A stretch of 64,000 nucleotides of DNA from Modestobacter excelsi (GTDB lineage Bacteria > Actinomycetota > Actinomycetes > Mycobacteriales > Geodermatophilaceae). Every line of letters begins with the position of its first letter. The stretch's first letter is position 1. The translations under genes and the position numbers were made by a program. Positions 1 through 8,384 of this stretch are shown in pieces. The notes beneath the pieces are model-generated. The model did not search any database. It was not told the DNA's origin and saw only the letters and a list, made by a program, of their open reading frames with translations. The stretch is taken from the NCBI RefSeq assembly GCF_005930495.1, contig NZ_SJEX01000005.1:62001-126000 (forward strand), in the 5' to 3' direction.

Positions 1-1497
1 GCGCCTCCATACAGGAAGGCGATCGCTACGCAGCCGGCTGAGCGATCGGTCCCAGCCTCGGCGCCGGCCGATCCGGCTACGAGCGGGCGAGGGACGCCGA
101 TCGGTTCGCGCGAGCCTGACGCAACAGCCCTTCGGCACAGGAAGGCGCTGCTTCGGACCTTGGCCATCCCTCGGCGGGCAGGGCTCCAGCAGGTGCTAGC
201 GACTCTGCAGCCGCGGCAACACGACCTGGTCAAGTGGGATTCAGCGAGACCACTCGTGGTCCAGGGTCACCCCGGTGCCGGGAAGACGATCGTCGCGGTT
301 CACCGCGCCGCTTACCTGATGCACCCGGACCGGGAGGGTGCTCCAGTCGCGGGCAAGGTGCTCCTCCTCGGGCCCACCGAGAATTACGTGAAGCACACGA
401 CGCATGCCGTCCGAGACCTCGTGCCAGATGGCGGGGTCATCGTTCGCAGTCTCGGTGAGCTCTTCCAGAAGCTCGTTCCCGATCTGGACGTCAGACGCGC
501 AGCTGAGGACGGCCGCGCCGAGACCTACCAGGACTTCGATACGGGGCTCTGCACCTTGGTGGATTCGGCCGCAGGAATGTTGCGCCGGCGAGGCGGCCTC
601 GACGAGGCCAAATCGAGGTCCGAGGCGGCGCGCATGATCTACGAGGAGCTGCACGCCAAGGCGGTTTTCGCCTCGCCGGACTGGATTCCTTACCTCCGCG
701 CGTTACCAGACTGGAGCACGGCTCTGTGCACCGAACGTCTGTCGCCGCTCCTGGCCTATTGCGCGTTGGCTTCAGGCTTGCATCGCTTCGAGTCGCCGGG
801 GCACGTCATCGTCGACGAGGCTCAGGACGTGCGACCGATCGAGTGGCGCATTCTCCGCTCACTGGTGCGCCCGAATGTCGGCTGGACCCTGGTTGGTGAC
901 ATGAACCAGCGCCGCTCGGACCACAGCAGCCTGTCTTGGAAGCAAAGCCTCGAGTTCCTGAATCTCGCCGTTGACACCCACATCGAGGACTACCGAAGCG
1001 TCTTCAGATCAACAACGGCGATCCACAAGTTCGCAGGGCACCTCCTGCCGAGCCAGGAGCGACATGGCGTGCCCGTGCAGGAGGAGGGACGTCGCCCAAC
1101 CATCTTGAAAGTGCGTCCGGCCGACATGTCCACGGCGATCGTCACAGCTGGGGCCAAGCTGGCACGAGAGCACCCCGGAGGTACGGTGGCTGCTATCGGC
1201 GTTGAGCATTCTTCGCTGCGTGCGGCATTCGCCAGACACGGTTGGCGGGCGCGTGCGGCGGGCAGCGATGAATACTCGGATGGGCAGCTCACCGTGCGGG
1301 TGCTCTCTGCGAATGATGCCCGGGGCTTGGAATTCGATGGTGTCGTTGTAGTCGAGCCGATCGACTTCCCCAAGAACTTGGGGCGTCACGGACTCCTCTA
1401 CACAAGCCTGACACGAGCCAATCGTTCCCTCGCGGTCGTGCACTCCAAGGCACTTCCGGACCAACTCCGGCGCGCCCCCGCCGACCGAATCGACTGA
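1..1497 (+). CDS. HelD-like UvrD/Rep family helicase, 5' end outside window
   Basis: SF1 helicase/ATPase of the UvrD family, most like the C-terminal part of HelD, a factor that removes or recycles stalled RNA polymerase. Visible motifs are Walker A GHPGAGKT (about 35 residues after the TTG at 160), Walker B VIVDEAQDV, GDMNQR, the segment ARGLEFDGVVVVEP and the late motif YTSLTRA. A HelD protein normally has a coiled-coil N-terminus of 150 or more residues before Walker A. Here the frame stays open with no stop from 160 back to base 1, so the gene probably starts to the left of the window and TTG 160 is not the true start. If TTG 160 were used the protein would be 445 aa. The next gene is convergent. 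A stand-alone short UvrD-like ATPase is possible but less likely. Family assignment is by motif reading only. Confidence 0.75.
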   Translation, partial: APPYRKAIATQPAERSVPASAPADPATSGRGTPIGSREPDATALRHRKALLRTLAIPRRAGLQQVLATLQPRQHDLVKWDSARPLVVQGHPGAGKTIVAVHRAAYLMHPDREGAPVAGKVLLLGPTENYVKHTTHAVRDLVPDGGVIVRSLGELFQKLVPDLDVRRAAEDGRAETYQDFDTGLCTLVDSAAGMLRRRGGLDEAKSRSEAARMIYEELHAKAVFASPDWIPYLRALPDWSTALCTERLSPLLAYCALASGLHRFESPGHVIVDEAQDVRPIEWRILRSLVRPNVGWTLVGDMNQRRSDHSSLSWKQSLEFLNLAVDTHIEDYRSVFRSTTAIHKFAGHLLPSQERHGVPVQEEGRRPTILKVRPADMSTAIVTAGAKLAREHPGGTVAAIGVEHSSLRAAFARHGWRARAAGSDEYSDGQLTVRVLSANDARGLEFDGVVVVEPIDFPKNLGRHGLLYTSLTRANRSLAVVHSKALPDQLRRAPADRID

Positions 1498-1733
1498 GTC
1501 GTCGAGTCGAGAGCGCTGTGCCATCCAGGGCGATCGTGCTGCGAGAACACCGGTGAACCATCGCTTGTAGCGCGCGAAACTCGGTACCAGCCGAGATACC
1601 CGAGTTGTAAAGCCGCGGCGTCGATCTGCCAGGAGCGATTGCAAGTTTGCGCATTCTCACGCGGTTCAGTCGCGCTTCGCTCCGCACTCTTGTCAGCCGC
1701 GAAGAGCCGTCCCATTTCTCTGTCGTAGCTTGA

Positions 1734-4700
1734 TCACGCGACTCTCGCCGCGTGGAAGATGTCGCCAGGAAGTGCATGGTCGAGGTGCCAGAGGATGCGC
1801 ATCGGGCGCTCGCCGGTGTGCGAGACGTAGGACATCGGGCCGGCGTACATGTACGGCGGAGTGCCGAGTGTTCCGTCAGCGGTCTTGGTCTCGCGGACGA
1901 AGAGGTGCACCGACGTCCCCATGTCCCGGTGATGGATGTACCGCTGGCCCGTTGGCGACTGTTCGGCTGTTGTGTTCTGTGACTCCCACTGGAAGAGCGT
2001 TGGAGAGATGGCGTGGTCGGCGTACATCGTGGTGGGAGAGAAGTGCGCCTCCGTCTTCACCAACGTCACGAAGAAGACGTCCGCCTGGTCACCGGGCACC
2101 CACCGCACTCCCGACCCCCACGTTCCGTTGAGGTCGTCCATGCCGAAGGCAGCGAGAGCCTCGTCACGGCTGTAGCGGGCGTGGACATGCAGCGGACGAG
2201 GGCCGGCCAGCTCCAGAGCCGGCGCCACGCGGTGGATGCGGTCTTGGAGCACGCCGCTCAGTTCAAGGAGCTCCTCGGGGCGGCCCGCGTTCGCGAGCAG
2301 CCGCGTCAGGGTTTCTTCCACCGTGCTGAACGGCGTCCTGGCGCCGTAGAGCGAGAAGTGCAGCATCGCGGCCATGCGCCGCACCCGCTCGGTCGCGTCG
2401 AGGGGAGCCGCTCCCTGTTGGGTGAGCACACGAAGGAAGCGCAGCCGTTCCAGGTCGTCGATGTGCAACATGCGGCCGAAGGCGCCGCCCAACGCCCGGT
2501 CGTCCTCGCCTGGCTCAGCGTCATCCCAGCCGGCCGCTCGCTTCAGGTCCAGCCAGCTGCGTCTGTTGCCGCGGTACAGGTCTTCGAGCTCGACCCCCGA
2601 CTCCTCGAGGAAGGCCGACATGCTCGGCCCCTGCTGAGTCTTCGCTTCGTTGACCAAGCCCTTCCACGACACAGTCAGCGACTGCTTGATGTTGTCGAGG
2701 ACGATGCGTTGCGCCACCCGGTCCAGCTCGATGTGGCATCCGGCCGGAAGGTTTGGGAACTCCTGCTCGACCTCGCGCTGTAGTCCTCGCCTCGAGGCGC
2801 CAGTGAGCGCACGGAAGCGCAGATCGAAGCGGAACTCCTGGTGCTGGGCGCCGATGAAGTCGAGGACAGTCAGGCACGCCTTGCCTTCGGACAGGCGGAG
2901 CCCGCGGCCGAGCTGCTGCAGGAACACCGTCGCGCTCTCCGTCGGTCGGAGGAACAGCACCGTGTCGACGGCGGGCAAGTCGATGCCCTCGTTGAACAGG
3001 TCGACGGTGAAGAGGACGTTGACCGTTCCATTACGCAAGGCCGCCAGGGCGGCGGTGCGTTCGGCACCCCCGGTCTGCGAAGTGATGGCCAGGCTTGGGA
3101 TGCCAGCGTCGGTGAACCGCTGCGCCATGAACTGAGCGTGCTGGATGCTCACGCAGAACCCGAGGGCTCTCATGCGTCCCGGGGCGTCGACCTTGTCTTT
3201 GACAGCCTGCAAGATGAGCCGCACGCGGTGGTCGTCGCCGGTGTAGACGTTGCTCAACTCGGTGACGTCATAGCCGCGACCGCGCTTCCACTGCAGTTGC
3301 TGCAGCGCGACGTCGTCGTGGATGCCGAAGTACTGGAACGGCGCCAGCAGGCCTTGGTCCAATGCCTCCCAGAGCCGCAGCTCCACGGCCGTGCGGCCGT
3401 CGAACCAGCTGCGGACGTCGGCGCCATCAGTTCGTTCAGGTGTCGCAGTCAGGCCGAGGAGCACCTTCGGCTGCAGGTGATCGAGCAGCCGACGGTAGGT
3501 GGTGGCCATCGCATGGTGGAACTCATCGACGACGACCAGGTCGAAGCGCGCGGGGTCGAGCTGCGCGAGGTCCAACTGGGCAAGGGACTGGACCGACGCG
3601 AAGACGTGCCGCCAGTCCCGTGGGCGCTCGCCATCCACCAGCAGCTCGCCGAAGTCACCGCGCCGGAGCACGTGCCGGAACGTCGACCGGCTCTGGGTCA
3701 GCAGCTCCTTCCGGTGAGCAATGAAGAGGACTGAGTCCACAGTGCCGGCGGCGAGCAGCCGCCGGTAGTCGAGCGCCGAGACGACGGTCTTCCCTGTGCC
3801 GGTGGCCATGACGACGAGGTTCCGCCAGCGACCGTGGATGGCCCGCTCGGCATCAAGTTCGTCGAGGATCTCTTGTTGGTAGCCGAACGGTCGGACGTCG
3901 AGTGTCGCGATCTCGAGTGGCAGGTCCCTGCTGCTGCCTCGCTCAGCACTCAAAGCCTGGCTCAGCCGTTCGCCGTCCCGCTCCGGGTCGTACGACTCGA
4001 AGGACTGGTCCTCCCAGTAGCTGTCGAACGTGTCCGCGAAGGTCTCGAGCAGGTGCGCCTGCTCGACGTTGGAGAGTCGGACGTTCCACTCCAACCCGTC
4101 GGTGAGCGCCGGCGCAGAGAGGTTGGACGAACCCACGTAGCCAGTCGAGAGTCCGGTCGCCCGGTGGAACAGCCACGCCTTCGCATGCAGCCGGGTCGTC
4201 CTGGTTTCGTACGAGATCTTCACCTCGGCGCCGAGTTCGACGAGTCGGTCGAGCGCTCGCTGGTCGGTGGCGCCGATGTACGTCGTGGTGATGACGCGCA
4301 TCCGGCCGCCGCGGCGTCGAAGGTCCGCGAGGCCCTTCTCCAGGATGCGGAGACCCTGCCACTTGATGAAGGCACACAGCAGGTCGACTCGGTCGGCCGA
4401 GGCGAGCTCGCGATTGACCTCGTGGCCGATGCGGGGCTGACCGCGACCGTTGACCAGCAAGGCACTCGCTGACAGCGGTACCTCGGGTCGTTCGGGAAAC
4501 GTGATCGGTCCGGGGGTGCTGGGTGGGTCTACGACCGCGAGCACAGACCGTCCGGGCTCCGCAATCTCGTCCTCCGCAGCAGCTGCGGGCGCCAGTGCAC
4601 CGACGGCCTTGACGATGCTGTTCGCCAGGTCAACCTGTCGCGCGACACCAGCCTGATCATCGCCGCCGGCAATACGAAGGGCGCGGCTGACCAGCCGCGT

Positions 4701-4841
4701 GACATGTCGGGTCAGCGCCTCATGCGCCTCTCCTGGGTCAAGAGCCGCCAACTGCACCAGTGTCTGATCCGCCGTAGACAGCTGCTCGGCCAGGCCCGTT
4801 GTTACCAGGTGCTCATAGATTCCTGCGCGCACATCCCCCAT
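1734..4841 (-). CDS. PLD-like nuclease / SF2 helicase / DUF3427 protein
   Basis: A 1035-residue protein. The N-terminal third contains a phospholipase-D-type motif: H219-A-K221 followed by GSSN at 237-240. An SF2 helicase core follows, with Walker A MATGTGKT at 345-352, a DEFHH box (motif II), a motif III SAT-like LTATPERTDG, and motif VI QQLGRGLR. The long C-terminus matches the DUF3427 arrangement. The set PLD + ResIII + helicase C + DUF3427 is a recognised bacterial family often found in accessory or defence regions; the substrate is not established. ATG start at 4841. The upstream gene on the same strand (PH-like protein) ends 117 bases away, so they may be co-transcribed. Architecture is read from sequence; a nucleic-acid-processing defence role is inference. 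Confidence 0.85.
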   Translation of the reverse strand: MGDVRAGIYEHLVTTGLAEQLSTADQTLVQLAALDPGEAHEALTRHVTRLVSRALRIAGGDDQAGVARQVDLANSIVKAVGALAPAAAAEDEIAEPGRSVLAVVDPPSTPGPITFPERPEVPLSASALLVNGRGQPRIGHEVNRELASADRVDLLCAFIKWQGLRILEKGLADLRRRGGRMRVITTTYIGATDQRALDRLVELGAEVKISYETRTTRLHAKAWLFHRATGLSTGYVGSSNLSAPALTDGLEWNVRLSNVEQAHLLETFADTFDSYWEDQSFESYDPERDGERLSQALSAERGSSRDLPLEIATLDVRPFGYQQEILDELDAERAIHGRWRNLVVMATGTGKTVVSALDYRRLLAAGTVDSVLFIAHRKELLTQSRSTFRHVLRRGDFGELLVDGERPRDWRHVFASVQSLAQLDLAQLDPARFDLVVVDEFHHAMATTYRRLLDHLQPKVLLGLTATPERTDGADVRSWFDGRTAVELRLWEALDQGLLAPFQYFGIHDDVALQQLQWKRGRGYDVTELSNVYTGDDHRVRLILQAVKDKVDAPGRMRALGFCVSIQHAQFMAQRFTDAGIPSLAITSQTGGAERTAALAALRNGTVNVLFTVDLFNEGIDLPAVDTVLFLRPTESATVFLQQLGRGLRLSEGKACLTVLDFIGAQHQEFRFDLRFRALTGASRRGLQREVEQEFPNLPAGCHIELDRVAQRIVLDNIKQSLTVSWKGLVNEAKTQQGPSMSAFLEESGVELEDLYRGNRRSWLDLKRAAGWDDAEPGEDDRALGGAFGRMLHIDDLERLRFLRVLTQQGAAPLDATERVRRMAAMLHFSLYGARTPFSTVEETLTRLLANAGRPEELLELSGVLQDRIHRVAPALELAGPRPLHVHARYSRDEALAAFGMDDLNGTWGSGVRWVPGDQADVFFVTLVKTEAHFSPTTMYADHAISPTLFQWESQNTTAEQSPTGQRYIHHRDMGTSVHLFVRETKTADGTLGTPPYMYAGPMSYVSHTGERPMRILWHLDHALPGDIFHAARVA

Positions 4842-4958
4842 GTGCTCAACGTAGCTGGGCCGTCACCGCTATCGGTTGAGCGGCCAGTGAACGCCGCCGA
4901 TGAACGCCGCCAGCTACGGCGACTGCGCCAGGTGGCTACGGCTTCGCAGACCAGAGCT

Positions 4959-6611
4959 TTAGGGGTACAGGGTGATCGCCTTGTCCTGAGCGTTGCTCGA
5001 CTCGGTGTTTGGTGGTCTGGTGTGCCCGCTCAGCAACTGCAGGACCTCATCGCCCTGATGCGTGAGCGAGTCGCCTCGTAGCGGAAAGCTCCACTCGCTC
5101 ACACCGGCGGGGTCCTCCGAGAATCGGATCTGCAGGTCGAAGCCGTCGTCGTGATCGCTCCCCTCCACCTTGCTGACGCTGTGCACGGCGGACCAGGGAA
5201 GCTGACGCTCAATGTCCCCACGGCTGAGGAATGAGCTCTCCTCCAGAATGAGGACCCGCTCACTTGTGAACGCCAGAAAGCGGGTGTACCACCAGAACCC
5301 GGCCGACCTCATCGTCGTGATCAGCCGTTCATCCGCGGTGAGGACCCAGCGGAGTCGGCGAGCAAGCTCCTCGTCGTGCTCGGGCGCTGTCAACGGAATC
5401 AGTGGGTACCGGCCCGGGGGGTCAGCGCTGAAGCGCTCACGGTCAACTGCAAGGCTTGCCAGTTGCGCGGCAAGGCTTTGGGCAGCGCCGCGGACCTCCT
5501 CTCGAGTCTTGGCTCGATTGAGAAGCGTCATCCCGAGCGATCCAGGGGACTCTTCAACTAGGCGCAGGAGGCCATGTAGCTCGCTCAACAGGCTCGTGAC
5601 GACGCTAGCGACCCGATCGTGCTGTTCCCGCGCGCCCGCTACAATACGCCGTTGCAACAACGCTGCCTTCTCGTCGGTCGCAGCTGCGTTCTGCAGCGAA
5701 GCCGCGCGAAGGGCTTGGTACAAGAACCACGCGTGCTCGGCCATCAGCAATGACTGAGTCGCCTGCACGATGGTCTGAGCGTTGTCCTGCAGCCAGTCCC
5801 GGCGCTCCTTTGCTGCAGTGATTTGATCGAGGGCCCTCCTGCTTCCGGCGGTGTTCTCCAGGGCGATGTCCAACTGTTCCCGCAAGATGGTCTCACTGCC
5901 CTGGGCCTGCACCTGCTGCCAAATCTGAGGAGTGACCTCGCCGATCGCTTGCGCATGCCCCAACTCTTTTGCCAAAGATTCGAAGTGCGCCTTCGATCGG
6001 GCCCACTGCTCCAACCCAATCGATCGCAGGACCGTTCGCGTGAGTGCGATGTTCTCCTTGACGAGCGATGAGATCTGCGCGAGCTGGTACTGGATGGCAA
6101 GGAGGGCTGCGGCAGGTCCCAGACTCGCGAGGACCGCGACTCCCGCCTGCGAGCCAGCGGAGGTCCACCGGACGGCATGACTGATCTTGCCGCCCGCAGC
6201 CAGTGTTCCCAGATTCCATCCGCCGCTGGTGAGGGGTTGTGCGCCAGCCTGCAAAGCAGCGATGGTGTCTGGCGCAAGCCGCACAAGGCCGTGGGCGGAG
6301 CTGATGGCGTGGGCCGCCTGAGCGGCGGCGTTCGCTCCTCCTAATCCCATGCTCCACAAGTCAGTTGTTGACCAGCGGGACGATGCGGGCACCACGGTGA
6401 GTGGGATGACGGGGGCACCGAGCGCTTCGATGTTGCCCGAGACCAGGAAGAGGCCGTCTTCACCGGTTTCGATGAGTTCGAGTGCGAACTCGTCGTCGCT
6501 CCCACCGCTTCGGGGCGAGAATTTGTCTGGGCTGCTCGGTTGGTGACTTGCCGCGTTCTTGGCCACGTCGTCCTCGCTCATCAGGTCGTGCGGCTGCTCT
6601 TTAACGTTCAT
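4959..6611 (-). CDS. hypothetical protein with C-terminal PH-like domain
   Basis: About 550 residues from ATG 6611; ATG 6581 is an alternative, and neither has a clear ribosome site. The N-terminal third has a Gly/Ala-rich stretch and a hydrophobic segment (VAVLASLGPAAALLAI) that could be one membrane helix. The middle is helical and polar with coiled-coil character (repeated E/K/Q). The last roughly 110 residues (from LTADERLITTMRSAG) look like a bacterial PH-type domain: strand-rich, with FLAFTSERVLILEES and ERQLPWSAVHSVSKV. It sits directly upstream of the PLD/helicase/DUF3427 gene on the same strand, so it may be its partner, perhaps a membrane-associated sensor. I do not recognise the whole protein. 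Confidence 0.6.
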   Translation of the reverse strand: MNVKEQPHDLMSEDDVAKNAASHQPSSPDKFSPRSGGSDDEFALELIETGEDGLFLVSGNIEALGAPVIPLTVVPASSRWSTTDLWSMGLGGANAAAQAAHAISSAHGLVRLAPDTIAALQAGAQPLTSGGWNLGTLAAGGKISHAVRWTSAGSQAGVAVLASLGPAAALLAIQYQLAQISSLVKENIALTRTVLRSIGLEQWARSKAHFESLAKELGHAQAIGEVTPQIWQQVQAQGSETILREQLDIALENTAGSRRALDQITAAKERRDWLQDNAQTIVQATQSLLMAEHAWFLYQALRAASLQNAAATDEKAALLQRRIVAGAREQHDRVASVVTSLLSELHGLLRLVEESPGSLGMTLLNRAKTREEVRGAAQSLAAQLASLAVDRERFSADPPGRYPLIPLTAPEHDEELARRLRWVLTADERLITTMRSAGFWWYTRFLAFTSERVLILEESSFLSRGDIERQLPWSAVHSVSKVEGSDHDDGFDLQIRFSEDPAGVSEWSFPLRGDSLTHQGDEVLQLLSGHTRPPNTESSNAQDKAITLYP

Positions 6612-6769
6612 GGTGTGGGTCGGACGAGAATGCTGAACCTCAAGCTGAATGAGTTCCCTCAATCGGGGCACAGCTAATAGCCGTTGACCCGTCCGACTCC
6701 GCCAAGGGCGGGGGGCCCACCTGGGCGACGTCCGAGCCACATCCCGGTCGTCGTATGAGGATCGATCGA

Positions 6770-7471
6770 TCAGGCGGAGGGCGCGCTGTCGCGGCATCCG
6801 CACGTCGGCAGCTCCCGGCTGATCGACGGGCGGTCTGCATGAGCCGCCGCTACGAGGTTGTCGACCGCGCGGTGCAGCGCGCCGGCGATGCTGCTATCCG
6901 GCAGGCGCTCGGTGACCGCCCTCTCGACGCTCGTGTAGTACCAGAGCAACTCGTGTTCGCAGGCGTTGAAGGTCGACCAGAAGGCCGGCCCGAACTCGCG
7001 CAGGTCAGCAGCGATCCGCGAGCCGTTGTGGATTTTGTCGGCGGCCGTCACGAGGATCGCCTCGTCCGACTTCTTCGCGGGGTCGTACAGGCCGGCGACA
7101 TACGGCACCTTGCGCTCCGCCCATGTCCCCTTGCGCTGGCCTTCCTCGTTCAGCCCGTCCGAGCAGGCCAGCACGATTTCGGCCACCGCCGGGCCGAAGC
7201 GCCCGCGGATGTCGCTCAGCACCGCAGGACCCTGTCCCTTCGGTGCGTCCTCGACCGCGTCGTGCAGCAGCGCGGCGATCGCCTGGTGCTCGCTACCGCC
7301 GTGTTCCATGGCCAGCGCGCTGACGCTCATCAGGTGCGACATGTATGGCACCCGCGAGCCCTTGCGAAGCTGTTGCCGGTGGTGGCGGGCCGCGTACACG
7401 AGAGCTTCGTCGAAGCGCTCGCTCAGCGGTCCGGCGCCCAACTGATTGCGTGCCTCAAGGGCGGTCGTCAT
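6770..7471 (-). CDS. HD-domain phosphohydrolase
   Basis: A 233-residue protein of the HD superfamily, similar in layout to the hydrolase half of RelA/SpoT-type enzymes. The metal-binding pattern is visible: an early His (PYMSHLMSV), the HD doublet in ALLHDAVED, and a later Asp in AADKIHNG. ATG 7471 is preferred over the in-frame ATG 7504 because GAAGGAC lies a few bases before it. It probably hydrolyses a nucleotide or phosphate ester; the substrate cannot be told from sequence. There is no synthetase domain, so if related to (p)ppGpp metabolism it would be a small alarmone hydrolase-type protein. It stands apart from the upstream ADP-ribose operon by about 450 bases. Confidence 0.75.
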   Translation of the reverse strand: MTTALEARNQLGAGPLSERFDEALVYAARHHRQQLRKGSRVPYMSHLMSVSALAMEHGGSEHQAIAALLHDAVEDAPKGQGPAVLSDIRGRFGPAVAEIVLACSDGLNEEGQRKGTWAERKVPYVAGLYDPAKKSDEAILVTAADKIHNGSRIAADLREFGPAFWSTFNACEHELLWYYTSVERAVTERLPDSSIAGALHRAVDNLVAAAHADRPSISRELPTCGCRDSAPSA

Positions 7472-7925
7472 GAGTCCTTCTTTCGGTGCGCCAGTGGAGG
7501 TCAAGATTGTGGTGCCGTGATGACAGCGACGACGTCATCTACCTCGCCGGGCACCGTGACGCGTCGAGCAGTTGGCTGCCGCGTCCATGAGCGCCGCAGA
7601 GGTGCGTGCGGAAGTTCCCGGTGAATCGGAACGGTCGGGAGACGTTAACTCTGCGGCGGCGGTCATCCGGGGTATGACGCCCAAGAGCACCACCGCCCGT
7701 CACCGCCGTCCCATCAACCCCTCTCGTGCCGGGCTGGCACTTGCCGTAGCGGGTGCGGTAGGGGATCGGTGTTCGGCCCGTGTGGTCAAGCGCCCATGAC
7801 GCGCATGTGGGTTGAGGCCACACATGCTCGGCCGAGGCGGGGCAGTCGTCCGAATTGTGTGGTTTGAAAGAAAGTGCAGTCGCTCGTCTCCCAAGGGTTA
7901 GGTCGAGCTTCGCGGTGTCCATGTA
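7472..7925. other. 454-bp intergenic stretch, no gene recognised
   Basis: Lies between the end of the zinc-ribbon gene (ends 7926, minus) and the start of the HD gene (7471, minus). An imperfect inverted repeat (GCATGTG at 7803-7809, CACATGC at 7821-7827) could be a weak hairpin. The open frames across it have no recognisable content or ribosome sites. I see no tRNA-like fold. Confidence 0.4.
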
Positions 7926-8384
7926 TCAGCCGCATGTCGGGCAGGCGCCGCTCGGAGACAGCTCGTAGAAGTGCTTGGGGCAGATTTGAAGCACCTTCTG
8001 CGAGTTTTTGGCGTGTCCACCGAGGGTTAACGCGGGCCCTGCCGCCCTCCAGGCGACGGCCTCAACAGCGAGGTCCAAGGCGGCCGCAGCATGCTGCGCC
8101 AACAGTTCGTCGTCGAGTTACAGGTACGTCGTCGCGCCCTTCTTCTCCGCCGTCGCGCCTTGGAACCGGGAAACCGCCTCGGCCGCCCGCTCCGGGCTCA
8201 GAGCGATGGAGACCCGGCGCCGGTGCACGTAGACGGCGATGCCGCCTTCCATCGACGGGCTGAGGCTGACGTAATCATGGGCGCGGTGAGCCTCGATCGC
8301 CGTCTTCAACGCCAGTCCGGTTGCGAACTGTCGGACCGGGGCAGCCGGGTCGAAGTCGTCCAGGTGGTCTTGCAGTGTCGTCAT
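7926..8384 (-). pseudogene. small zinc-ribbon protein gene interrupted by one in-frame TAA
   Basis: ATG 8384 has a strong ribosome site (AGAGGAAC) and overlaps the stop of the upstream ADP-ribosylglycohydrolase gene as ATGA, so it is the last gene of that operon. The frame reads 88 residues, ending GATTYL, then hits TAA at 8118-8120. The same frame then continues with coding-like sequence for 63 more codons (starts LDDELLAQHA) to TGA at 7926. The continuation ends with a CPKH...CPTCG pair that looks like a C-terminal zinc ribbon. A single C-to-T change (CAA to TAA) would explain the break. The intact protein would be 152 aa. Alternatives are a sequencing error, stop readthrough, or a genuine 88-aa protein. 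Function unknown; its position links it to ADP-ribose/NAD handling. Confidence 0.65.
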
